Assembly: GCF_026167665.1 (NCBI RefSeq)
Contig: NZ_CP098740.1
Location: 248,001-312,000, forward strand
Source of the DNA: Streptomyces drozdowiczii
Lineage (GTDB): Bacteria; Actinomycetota; Actinomycetes; Streptomycetales; Streptomycetaceae
Direction of reading: 5' to 3'
Length of the DNA stretch: 64,000 nt
This document shows, one piece after another, positions 51,116 to 58,631 of the stretch. The notes under the pieces were generated by a model, which was not told the DNA's origin, searched no databases, and worked only from the letters and a program-made list of their open reading frames with translations. How positions within the stretch are numbered: position 1 is the stretch's first letter; each line of letters begins with the position of its first letter. Made by a program: the position numbers and the translations under genes.

Positions 51116-51277
51116 CTAGCGGTACGCCGGTGACCTGCGGATATCGCTGAAGTCGATGGCGCGGTCGGCCTCCCGCATGGTCTCTTCAGCCACCCGGCGC
51201 ACCTCTGCCATCACATCCCCGTGCTCCTCCACGAGACCGGCGTAGATGGGTGCGTCGGAACTGTCTGTGAAACTCAC
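51116..51277 (-). CDS. Small conserved protein
   Basis: 53 residues from GTG 51277, with GAGG 9 bases upstream; an in-frame TTG at 51292 is the alternative. Sequence: SFTDSSDAPIYAGLVEEH, then a charged helix (EVRRVAEETMREADRAIDFSD). No membrane segment or motif. Downstream there is only a short palindrome (51083-51096). Its role is unknown; SFTDS/YAGLVEEHGD looks conserved among streptomycetes from memory. Confidence 0.6.
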   Translation of the reverse strand: MSFTDSSDAPIYAGLVEEHGDVMAEVRRVAEETMREADRAIDFSDIRRSPAYR

Positions 51278-51377
51278 GTCGTACTGCCTCAATCGGTCGT
51301 GTCTGCCGTGGTCCGGCCGGAAACAGGGGCCGATTCTACGCAGGTCCGATGCCGGGCCCGCACGGGGCACCGCACGT

Positions 51378-51408
51378 TTGACCTCAAGCTCGCTTGAGCT
51401 TCTAGCGT
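51378..51408 (+). promoter_or_regulatory. SoxR/MerR-type promoter with 19-bp spacer
   Basis: -35 TTGACC (51378-51383), 19-base spacer, -10 TAGCGT (51403-51408). The spacer holds the dyad CTCAAGC-TC-GCTTGAG (51383-51398). Overlong spacing with a central dyad is the hallmark of MerR-family activation, and CCTCAAG...CTTGAG resembles the SoxR box. The SoxR regulon of S. coelicolor includes an ABC transporter, as here. Confidence 0.75.
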
Positions 51409-51478
51409 TCCTTCCACACCCCCGGTCCGCACCGGCCGCCGGGGCCGTACCGATCCGTTCTGCCCCGGAGGCACCCGT

Positions 51479-53377
51479 ATGAGCATGGAAGTCACCGCGT
51501 GGTCGTCGCTGCACAGCACGATCAACGCGCAAGCGGACCGCCGCCCCTTCTCCCGGGCCACCGTGCGCCGGATCGCCTCGTTCGCCCGGCCCCGCCGACG
51601 GCAGCTCTACCGCTTTCTGCTGCTGAGCGTGATCACGGCGCTGCTGGCCGTGGCGACGCCGGTGCTGGCGGGCCGGGTGATCGACGCGATCGACCAGGGA
51701 AAGGAGAGCGGCACGGTCGTCCGTCTCGCCCTGCTGATCGCGGTGATCGCCGTGGCGGAGGCCGGGCTCGGACTGCTCACCCGGCTGCTGTCGGCCACGC
51801 TGGGTGAGGGGCTGATCCTGGATCTGCGGTCGGCGGTCTTCGACCATGTGCAGCGGATGCCGGTGGCCTTCTTCACCCGGACCCGGACGGGGGCGCTGGT
51901 GAGCCGGCTGAACAACGATGTGATCGGCGCGCAGCGGGCGTTCAGCAACACTCTGTCCGGGGTGGTCTCCAATGTGGTGACGTTGGTGCTGACGCTCGCG
52001 GTGATGCTGACGATCTCCTGGCAGATCACGCTGCTCGCGCTCGTGCTGCTGCCGGTGTTCGTCGTGCCGGCCCGGCGGATGGGCTCGCGGATGGCGCGCA
52101 TGCAGCGTGAGGCGGCCGCGCACAACGCGGCGATGAGCACGCAGATGACCGAACGGTTCTCGGCGCCGGGCGCGACCCTGGTGAAGCTCTTCGGCCGGCC
52201 CGCCGACGAGTCCGCCGAGTTCGCGGCGCGGGCGGGGCGCGTGCGGGACATCGGCATCCGTACGGCGATGGCGCAGTCCACGTTCATCACGGCGCTGACC
52301 CTGGTGTCCGCGCTGGCCCTGGCCCTCGTCTACGGGCTGGGCGGCTACTACGCACTGCGCGGCAGCCTGGAGCCGGGCGCGGTCGTGACGCTGGCGCTGC
52401 TGCTCACCCGGCTGTACGCCCCGCTGACGGCGCTGGCCGGTGCCCGGGTCGAGGTGATGAGCGCGCTGGTGAGCTTCGAGCGGGTCTTCGAGATCCTGGA
52501 CCTGAAGCCGCTGATCGCCGAGAGGCCGGACGCCCGTACGGTGCCCGAGGGGCCGGTGTCCGTGGAGTTCGACGGGGTCTCCTTCGGCTATCCGTCGGCC
52601 GACAAGGTGTCGCTCGCCTCGCTGGAGGAGGTCGCGACGCTGGACTCCCGGGGCGGTACGCGGGTGCTGCACGAGGTCTCGTTCCGGGCCGAGCCCGGCC
52701 AGATGGTCGCCCTGGTCGGCTCGTCGGGCGCCGGGAAGTCGACGATCGCCCAGCTGCTGCCCCGGTTGTACGACACCGATGAGGGCGCGGTACGGCTCAA
52801 CGGCGTCGATGTACGCGATCTGACCGCCGACTCGATCCGGGACACGCTCGGCATGGTCACCCAGGACGGGCACCTCTTCCACGATTCGGTGCGCGCCAAC
52901 CTTCTGCTGGCCAGGCCCGCCGCCACCGAGGACGAGATCTGGGACGCGCTGCGGCGCTCCCGGCTCGACGGCCTGGTGGCCTCGCTGCCGGACGGGCTCG
53001 ACACGGTCGTGGGCGAGCGCGGCTACCGGCTCTCCGGCGGTGAGCGCCAGCGGCTGACGATCGCCCGGCTGCTGCTGGCCCGGCAGCGGGTGGTCATCCT
53101 GGACGAGGCGACCGCGCACCTCGACTCCACCTCCGAGGCGGTCGTGCAGGAGGCCCTGGCCGAGGCGCTCGAGGGGCGCACCGCCCTGGTGATCGCGCAC
53201 CGGCTGTCCACGGTGCGGGCCGCGGATCTGATCCTGGTCGTCGAGGAGGGCCGGGTGGTGGAGCGGGGGACGCACACCGCGCTGCTGGCGGCGGGGGGCC
53301 GGTACGAGGAGCTGTACCGGACGCAGTTCGCCTCGCCGGACTCGGCGGGCGAGCAGGAGCCCGTGCGGTCCGTCTGA
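51479..53377 (+). CDS. ABC exporter, fused permease and ATPase, probably redox-regulated
   Basis: 632 residues: six-helix transmembrane domain (about 40-340), then ATP-binding domain with Walker A GSSGAGKST (about 413), signature LSGGERQR (about 517), Walker B VVILDEATAHLD (about 537) and IAHRLST. Half-exporter of the multidrug/lipid type. Start ATG 51479 with GGAGG 7 bases upstream. The SoxR/MerR-type promoter at 51378-51408 suggests induction by redox-active compounds, making export of such compounds plausible. A long hairpin follows. Confidence 0.92.
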   Translation: MSMEVTAWSSLHSTINAQADRRPFSRATVRRIASFARPRRRQLYRFLLLSVITALLAVATPVLAGRVIDAIDQGKESGTVVRLALLIAVIAVAEAGLGLLTRLLSATLGEGLILDLRSAVFDHVQRMPVAFFTRTRTGALVSRLNNDVIGAQRAFSNTLSGVVSNVVTLVLTLAVMLTISWQITLLALVLLPVFVVPARRMGSRMARMQREAAAHNAAMSTQMTERFSAPGATLVKLFGRPADESAEFAARAGRVRDIGIRTAMAQSTFITALTLVSALALALVYGLGGYYALRGSLEPGAVVTLALLLTRLYAPLTALAGARVEVMSALVSFERVFEILDLKPLIAERPDARTVPEGPVSVEFDGVSFGYPSADKVSLASLEEVATLDSRGGTRVLHEVSFRAEPGQMVALVGSSGAGKSTIAQLLPRLYDTDEGAVRLNGVDVRDLTADSIRDTLGMVTQDGHLFHDSVRANLLLARPAATEDEIWDALRRSRLDGLVASLPDGLDTVVGERGYRLSGGERQRLTIARLLLARQRVVILDEATAHLDSTSEAVVQEALAEALEGRTALVIAHRLSTVRAADLILVVEEGRVVERGTHTALLAAGGRYEELYRTQFASPDSAGEQEPVRSV

Positions 53378-53380
53378 ACG

Positions 53381-53416
53381 CCGGCGCCCCCGGTCCGTGC
53401 GGACCGGGGGCGCCGG
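53381..53416. terminator. Bidirectional terminator hairpin
   Basis: Seventeen-base perfect arms (53381-53397, 53400-53416) with a 2-base centre, between the convergent ABC exporter and PepSY genes. Confidence 0.8.
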
Positions 53417-53429
53417 GAGCGGGGGGTGC

Positions 53430-54233
53430 TCAGTCGTTGTCGGTCTCCTGGTGGGTGACCGAGCCGTTGGACGCGTCGATGTCGAAGGTCGTCTTCTTCC
53501 AGTCCTTCGTCACGACGTCGGTCTTCCAGACGAGCGTGCCCTGGTCGTTGTCGTCCAGGTCGAGGGCGGTCACCGTACCCTGCTGCTTCGCGAGGGCGGC
53601 CTTCGCCGCCTGCTGCGGGGTCTGCTTGGCCTGGGTGGTCCGCTTGGCCGTCTTGGCCTTGTCCGAGGTGCTCTGGTCGGCGTCCTCGGACGAGCTGAGG
53701 ACCTTGCCGGAGACCGCGTCGATGTGGACCTTGTGCTTGGTCCCGGTCTTGGCGGCGACGGTCGCGACCCACTGCGGGGCGCCGGCCGCGGCGCTGCCCG
53801 TCGGCGAGGGGCTGCCGGTGGGCGAGGGGCTGCCCGTCGGAGAGGGGCTGGCGCTCTCGTCGTCGTCTGCGGCGTCCTCGGCGGTCTTGAGTTCGAGATC
53901 GACGAGCTTGCCGCCCTTGACCTCGCCCTCGGCCGTGGTGATGGCCTTGTCATAGGTGACCTTGGTGGCGGAGATCAGGTCCTTGCGTTCCTGCTGGTCC
54001 TCCGTCATCTGGCCCGGCGAGGCACTCTCGCTCCCGGTGGGGGACGGGCTCGTCGTCGCCTCGGGCACGGCGCGGGCCGCCTCCGAGGTCTTCGTGCTCG
54101 CGGAGGTGCTGCCGCTGTCCTGGCCGCAGCCGGTCAGCAGGGCCGCGCTGAGCACGACGCAGGCGACACCCGCGGCGCGTACGCGGTGGGCACGGAGGAA
54201 TCCGGTGTTCTTGGAGGGGGAGTCACATGTCAT
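53430..54233 (-). CDS. PepSY-domain lipoprotein
   Basis: 267 residues: basic N-terminus, hydrophobic stretch, lipobox LLTGC near 37. Two PepSY-like modules follow (VTYDKAITTAEGEVKGGKLVDLELK ... VHIDAVSGKVL and TPQQAAKAALAKQQGTVTALDLDD...FDIDASNGSVTH), separated by a Ser/Pro spacer with SPSPTG repeats. PepSY domains often inhibit or chaperone extracellular peptidases. Start ATG 54233, lacking a clear ribosome site. Exported and membrane-tethered; function unknown. Confidence 0.82.
   Translation of the reverse strand: MTCDSPSKNTGFLRAHRVRAAGVACVVLSAALLTGCGQDSGSTSASTKTSEAARAVPEATTSPSPTGSESASPGQMTEDQQERKDLISATKVTYDKAITTAEGEVKGGKLVDLELKTAEDAADDDESASPSPTGSPSPTGSPSPTGSAAAGAPQWVATVAAKTGTKHKVHIDAVSGKVLSSSEDADQSTSDKAKTAKRTTQAKQTPQQAAKAALAKQQGTVTALDLDDNDQGTLVWKTDVVTKDWKKTTFDIDASNGSVTHQETDND
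53806..53860 (-). repeat. Three 18-bp tandem repeats (SPSPTG)
   Basis: About three copies of an 18-base unit, 15-17 of 18 bases conserved, encoding SPSPTG-SPSPTG-SPSPTG in the PepSY lipoprotein spacer. Confidence 0.7.
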
Positions 54234-54434
54234 GCCCGCATGCTTAACCGCCGCGCGGCTCCGGCATGTGGAATGACCGGGCAGTGTCACCCGATCGACC
54301 GCCATCCCGTCCCGGTCCCGCGTGTCGCCGGGGTTCGAGGGGATTTCGTGCACGCCGGGCGAAGATGCGACGACGGTCCGAATTCCCTGGTCACGCGGGT
54401 CGCGATCCGGCGGCTTTGGTGCGAGCCTGAAAGC

Positions 54435-54743
54435 ATGACCTGGGCGTCCTGGACAACACGCGGAGTGTATTCGGGGCACGGCGGCGTGCTCACCGAGGAG
54501 GTCGGGCCGCTGTCCGGTGACCTGACCATCCACACCACTTGGGCCGAGGGCACGGCGCAGATCACCGTGCAGTACACCGACGCGGCCGACTGGTTCACCA
54601 TGGCGGGCAGCCCCGTGCCCTGTCCGTCGGAGGAGGCGAGCCGCGCCCTGCACGCGGCCGCCGTGGAGGCGGTCCGGCAGGGCTCGGCGGCGACCGTCCC
54701 CGTACTCCGACTCGACCCCGAACAGGCTGCGGGCTCCGAATGA
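54435..54743 (+). CDS. Conserved hypothetical protein
   Basis: 102 residues, ATG 54435. Beta-rich first half (LTIHTTWAEGTAQITVQYTDAADWFTMAG) and a helical end (EEASRALHAAAVEAVRQG). No membrane segment or catalytic motif. Divergent from the PepSY gene; a strong terminator follows. No function recognised. Confidence 0.68.
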   Translation: MTWASWTTRGVYSGHGGVLTEEVGPLSGDLTIHTTWAEGTAQITVQYTDAADWFTMAGSPVPCPSEEASRALHAAAVEAVRQGSAATVPVLRLDPEQAAGSE

Positions 54744-54745
54744 CC

Positions 54746-54781
54746 GGTGACCGGGCCCGTACGGATACGGGACCGGTCACC
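54746..54781. terminator. Bidirectional terminator hairpin
   Basis: GGTGACCGG/CCGGTCACC outer and CCCGTA/TACGGG inner stem (one symmetric mismatch), 4-base loop, between the convergent gene at 54435-54743 and the small membrane protein. Confidence 0.75.
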
Positions 54782-54801
54782 GAGGTGTGCCGTGCGAGCG
54801 G

Positions 54802-54996
54802 TCAGGGGCGGATGCCGCTGACCACGTCGGCGGTGGCCGTGATGCCGTCCTGGATCGTGGGGGCCATGCTGGTGCCCGCGAGAAGGAATCCGAGCATTCC
54901 GCACACCAGCGCGTGCGACAGCTTCATTCCGCCGTTGCGGAGGAAGACCACCGCGAGAATCAGCAGAAGCAGCACCACTGAGATCGAAATTGCCAT
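54802..54996 (-). CDS. Small membrane protein with two transmembrane segments
   Basis: 64 residues from ATG 54996, with GGAGG 6 bases upstream. Two hydrophobic segments (about 2-19, ISISVVLLLLILAVVFL; and about 27-45, HALVCGMLGFLLAGTSM) joined by a short RNGGMK loop; a polar tail with PTIQDGITATADVVSG. No homology-based role known. The run MKLSHALVCGMLGFLLAGTSMAPTIQD looks family-conserved from memory. Confidence 0.75.
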   Translation of the reverse strand: MAISISVVLLLLILAVVFLRNGGMKLSHALVCGMLGFLLAGTSMAPTIQDGITATADVVSGIRP

Positions 54997-55146
54997 GGCC
55001 AACCTCCTCCGCCGCGCCTGATTTGCGGCATTCGGCGTCAGTGTGGCGCAGCCCGCGGGCCGTCCGGCGCATCGGCGTGTCCGCCAAACGGGTAGGGCTT
55101 GGGTCGAGGCCGCCTGAGCGGGGAAGAGGAGCGGATCGCTGAGGGA

Positions 55147-55167
55147 GGCGCGGGGTGTTCCCGCGCC
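55147..55167 (-). terminator. Terminator hairpin after the acyl-CoA dehydrogenase operon
   Basis: GGCGCGGG/CCCGCGCC with a 5-base loop, and an outer CTGAGG/CCTCAG pair reaching the stop of the preceding gene. Confidence 0.65.
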
Positions 55168-55182
55168 CCCTGCGGCGAAACC

Positions 55183-56316
55183 TCAGGGCGCCGGCAGCTC
55201 CATGAGCGCGGCGACGGTGTCCCGGTGGCGTCCCGCCGTGCCGTACGCGGTGGCGTCGGCCTTGGCCCGCTTCAGGTACAGGTGCGCGGGGTGCTCCCAC
55301 GTCATCCCGATCCCGCCGTGCAACTGCACGCACTCCTCGGCGGCGTGGACCGCGACCTTCGAGCAGTACGCCTGTGCGACGGCCACGGCCAACGGCGCGT
55401 CGGGGCTGCCCGTAGCCAGGGCATCGGCGGCGTTCCGCGCGGCGGCCCGGGCCGAGACCACCTCCAGCCAGAGCTGCGCCATGCGGTGCTTGAGCGCCTG
55501 GAAGGAGCCGATGGGGCGGTTGAACTGGTGGCGCTCCCGGGTGTGTCGCACCGTCTCGGTGAGGCACCACTCGGCGAGTCCCAGCTGTTCGGAGGCGAGC
55601 AGCCCGGCACCGGCGAGCAGCCCGCGGTCCACCGCGCGCCGTCCGGCCCCGGCGTCCGCGAGGCGGGTTCCGGCGGCGCCGTCGAGCGTGACGGTGGCGA
55701 GGGGGCGGGTGAGGTCGAGCGCGACGAGCGGTTCGACGCGCACCCCGGGCGCGTCGGTGGCGACGGCGTACAGCCCGTCGGCGGTGGGGACCAGGAGCAC
55801 GTCGGCCACGGCCGCGTCGGCCACCGGGCCCAGCGTCCCACCCAGTGAGGCGTTCACCGCCGAGGCGTACCCGCCCGCCGCGTCGGCCGAAGAGGCCGCG
55901 AACGGCACGGCCACCACCGCGACCTGCCGCCCCTCGGCGAGCCCGGAGAGCAGTTCCGCAGTCGGCCCGCCCTGCGCGCCGAGCGCGAGCAGCGTCTCGG
56001 TGGCGACGACGGAGCTGGTCAGGAACGGCGCGGCCGCGACGCTGCGGCCCAGCTCCTCCAGGACGACGGCGGCCTCGCGGTGCGTGGCGCCCTGGCCGCC
56101 CAGCTCCTCGGGCACGAGGAGGCCGGCGGCGCCGATGCCGGTGGCGAGCGCCTTCCACAGCTGCGGGTCGTACGGCGTGTCGGACTCGGTGCGGGCGATC
56201 ACCGACGGCGCGTCGGCGCGGTCCGCCAGCAGGGAGCGGACGGCGGCGCGCAGGTCCTCCTCGGTCTCCGAGTAGAGGAGGTCGGGGGCCTGGCCGGCTT
56301 CGGGCTGTGCGGTCAT
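55183..56316 (-). CDS. Acyl-CoA dehydrogenase, probable small/alpha partner
   Basis: 377 residues with the ACAD fold. N-terminal helices (YSETEEDLRAAVRSLLADRADAP), a domain with LLVPEELGGQGATHREAAVVLEELG, and a C-terminal helical domain (RHQFNRPIGSFQALKHRMAQLWLEV, ECVQLHGGIGMTWEHPAHLYLKRAKA). FAD-dependent oxidation of acyl-CoA. Third gene of a three-gene operon; its ATG overlaps the stop of the neighbouring dehydrogenase (ATGA), as expected for heterotetrameric ACAD pairs known in actinobacteria. Confidence 0.9.
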   Translation of the reverse strand: MTAQPEAGQAPDLLYSETEEDLRAAVRSLLADRADAPSVIARTESDTPYDPQLWKALATGIGAAGLLVPEELGGQGATHREAAVVLEELGRSVAAAPFLTSSVVATETLLALGAQGGPTAELLSGLAEGRQVAVVAVPFAASSADAAGGYASAVNASLGGTLGPVADAAVADVLLVPTADGLYAVATDAPGVRVEPLVALDLTRPLATVTLDGAAGTRLADAGAGRRAVDRGLLAGAGLLASEQLGLAEWCLTETVRHTRERHQFNRPIGSFQALKHRMAQLWLEVVSARAAARNAADALATGSPDAPLAVAVAQAYCSKVAVHAAEECVQLHGGIGMTWEHPAHLYLKRAKADATAYGTAGRHRDTVAALMELPAP

Positions 56317-57500
56317 CGGGAGAGGTCCTTCCAGGCGACGTCCTTGTCGTTGCGGGGCTCGGAGGGCAGACCGAGTACGCGCTCGGCGACGATGTTGAGC
56401 AGCACCTCGCTCGTACCGCCCTCGATGGAGTTGCCCTTGGAGCGGAGGTAGCGGTAGCCCGCGTCGCGGCCGGTGAAGTCGACCAGTTCGGGCCGCCGCA
56501 TGGTCCAGTCGCCGTACAGCAGGCCCTCGTCGCCGAGGAGTTCGACTTCGAGGCCGCTGATCTCCTGGTTGAGGCGGGCGAAGGCGAGCTTCATGCCGGA
56601 GCCCTCGGGCCCCGGCTGGCCTGCGACGAGTTGCTGGCGCAGGCGTTCACCGGTGAGCCGGGCGACCTCCGCCTCGACCCACAGCGTGAGCAGGCGCTGG
56701 TGCAGGTCGTGGGTGCGCAGCTCGGGCCGTTCGCGCCAGGTCCTGGCGACCGGGCCGATCATGCCGCCCTCGCGGGGGGTGCGGGAGCCGCCGATGGAGA
56801 CGCGCTCGTTCATGAGGGTGGTCTGGGCGACCTTCCAGCCCTCACCGACGGGCCCGAGCCGGTGGCTGTCGGGGATGCGCACTCCGGTGAGGAAGACCTC
56901 GTTGAACTCGGCCTCGCCGGTGATCTGACGGAGCGGCCGGACCTCGACGCCGGGGTCGGTCATGTCGCAGATGAAGTAGCTGATGCCGCGGTGCTTGGGC
57001 AGGTCGGGGTCGGTGCGGGCGATGAGAATCGCCCAGCGCGCGAGATGGGCGCTGGAGGTCCACACCTTCTGCCCGTCGACCACCCAGTCCTCGCCGTCGC
57101 GCACGGCGCGCGTGCCGAGGGCGGCGAGGTCGGAGCCCGCGCCCGGTTCGCTGAAGAGCTGGCACCAGACCTCCTCCCCCACCCACAGGGGCCGCAGGAA
57201 CCGCTGCTTCTGCTCGTCGGTGCCGAAGCCGAGGATGGTCGGGGCGGCCATGCCGAGGCCGATACCGATGCGGCGCGGGTCGTTGTCGGGCGCGTTCGCG
57301 GCGGCGAGTTCGGCGTCGACCACGGGCTGGAGGGAGCGCGGGGCGTCCAGGCCGCCGAGCCCGGCCGGGTAGTGCACCCAGGCGAGTCCGGCGTCGAAGC
57401 GCGCCTTCAGGAAGTCGGTGCGCCCGGTGGTGGCCGGAGGGTGCGCGGCGAGCAGTTCGCGGGTGCGGCGGCGCAGTTCGGCGGCGTCGGGTGCGGTCAT
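56313..57500 (-). CDS. Acyl-CoA dehydrogenase, probable catalytic partner
   Basis: 395 residues. Signature motifs: WCQLFSEPGAGSDLAALGT and VWTSSAHLARWAILIARTDPD bind FAD and acyl-CoA, and the C-terminus SIEGGTSEVLLNIVAERVLGLP is a typical ACAD close. The N-terminal FLKARFDAGLAWVHYPAGLGGL supports the large-subunit type. Start ATG 57500; overlaps the downstream ACAD and upstream oxidoreductase genes by 4 bases each. Together they probably catalyse an early step of fatty or branched acyl chain degradation. Confidence 0.92.
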   Translation of the reverse strand: MTAPDAAELRRRTRELLAAHPPATTGRTDFLKARFDAGLAWVHYPAGLGGLDAPRSLQPVVDAELAAANAPDNDPRRIGIGLGMAAPTILGFGTDEQKQRFLRPLWVGEEVWCQLFSEPGAGSDLAALGTRAVRDGEDWVVDGQKVWTSSAHLARWAILIARTDPDLPKHRGISYFICDMTDPGVEVRPLRQITGEAEFNEVFLTGVRIPDSHRLGPVGEGWKVAQTTLMNERVSIGGSRTPREGGMIGPVARTWRERPELRTHDLHQRLLTLWVEAEVARLTGERLRQQLVAGQPGPEGSGMKLAFARLNQEISGLEVELLGDEGLLYGDWTMRRPELVDFTGRDAGYRYLRSKGNSIEGGTSEVLLNIVAERVLGLPSEPRNDKDVAWKDLSR

Positions 57501-58465
57501 CGGGCGGCTCCTGACGGGAGGACGACGATGCGGCCGGTGCTGGTGCCGTCGGCGACGCGCTGGACGGCGGCCGCCGCCTCGCGCATCGGGACGCGCTCGC
57601 TGATCAGCGGCTTGATGACGCCTTCGGCGGCGAGCCGGGTCAGCTCCCGGTGGCAGTCGCGTACGGCCTGCGGGTCCTTGGTGTTGTAGAGGCCCCAGTG
57701 GAGGCCGAGGACGGAGTAGTTCTTCACGAGGGCGTGGTCGAGCCCGGGGGTGGGAATGGTGCCGGAGGCGAAGCCGACGACGACGATGCGCCCCTCGAAG
57801 GCGATGCACTTCACGGACTTGGCGTACGCGTCGCCGCCGACCGGGTCGTAGACGACGTCGGCGCCCCGGCCGCCGGTGAACTCCTTGACCGCGGCGACGA
57901 TGTCCTCGGTGCGCCGGTCGATGACCAGGTCGCAGCCGAGCGCGGCGGCGGTCTTCGCCTTCTCCGGTCCGCCGACGACGCCGATGACCGTGGCACCGGC
58001 GGCCTTGCCGAGCTGGACGGCGGCGCTGCCCACCCCGCCCGCGGCGGCGTGCACGAGCAGGGTCTCCCCCGCCTTGAGCCGTGCGCGCCGGTGGAGCCCG
58101 AACCAGCCGGTCTGGTAGCCGATGTGCAGGGCCGCGGCCTCCGCATCGTCCAGCGGTTCCGGGGCGTCCAGCAGGGCGGCCTCGTCGGCGACGACGTACT
58201 GGGCGAGACCGCCGTGCGGCAGGGCGGGGGTCGCGAGCACCCGGCACCCGTCCTCGGTGCGGCCGCAGATCTCGACGCCCGGGGTGAACGGCAGCGGGGG
58301 CCGTACCTGGTACTGGCCGCGGCAGAGCAGCGCGTCGGGGAAGTTGATGTTCGCCGCGAGCACCTCGACCAGCACCTGCCCGTCGCCGGGCACCGGCCGG
58401 TCCGTCTCCTCCAGCTCCATCACCTCGCTCGGCTCGCCGTTCCGGTGCACTCGCCATGCCTGCAT
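57497..58465 (-). CDS. NADPH:quinone oxidoreductase family protein
   Basis: 322 residues of the zinc-free medium-chain dehydrogenase/reductase type: GroES-like N-terminal half (NINFPDALLCRGQYQVRPPLPFTPGVEI), cofactor motif AAAGGVGSAAVQLGKAAGA, GADVVYDPVGGD. The reaction is NADPH-dependent reduction of quinones or enoyl groups. First gene of the ACAD operon. The start ATG 58465 has GGAGG 7 bases upstream. A TetR-like dyad lies 50 bases upstream. Confidence 0.9.
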   Translation of the reverse strand: MQAWRVHRNGEPSEVMELEETDRPVPGDGQVLVEVLAANINFPDALLCRGQYQVRPPLPFTPGVEICGRTEDGCRVLATPALPHGGLAQYVVADEAALLDAPEPLDDAEAAALHIGYQTGWFGLHRRARLKAGETLLVHAAAGGVGSAAVQLGKAAGATVIGVVGGPEKAKTAAALGCDLVIDRRTEDIVAAVKEFTGGRGADVVYDPVGGDAYAKSVKCIAFEGRIVVVGFASGTIPTPGLDHALVKNYSVLGLHWGLYNTKDPQAVRDCHRELTRLAAEGVIKPLISERVPMREAAAAVQRVADGTSTGRIVVLPSGAAR

Positions 58466-58514
58466 GAGGGGCCTCCACAACACTGTCGGCATTACCACTG
58501 CTCCGGCGCATACT

Positions 58515-58526
58515 AAGCGGTCGCTT
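58515..58526. promoter_or_regulatory. TetR-type dyad AAGCG-GT-CGCTT
   Basis: A perfect 12-bp dyad within TACTAAGCGGTCGCTTGTC, upstream of the oxidoreductase-ACAD operon. TACTAAGCG-type half sites are common before actinobacterial fatty-acid catabolic genes regulated by TetR-family proteins. No regulator gene is adjacent. Confidence 0.55.
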
Positions 58527-58566
58527 GTCCCCGTGGGAACAGCCTGCGGAACAACGGTCCCGAACA

Positions 58567-58621
58567 CGGCCGTGCGCCCGGCCCGTCCGCGAGGGACGCG
58601 GGGGCGCCGGGCGCACGGCCG
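58567..58621 (-). terminator. Terminator hairpin after the GH84 gene
   Basis: Sixteen-base perfect arms (58567-58582 and 58606-58621) with inner GTCC/GGAC pairing, just downstream of the GH84 stop on the minus strand. Confidence 0.75.
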
Positions 58622-58631
58622 TACGCGAGGG

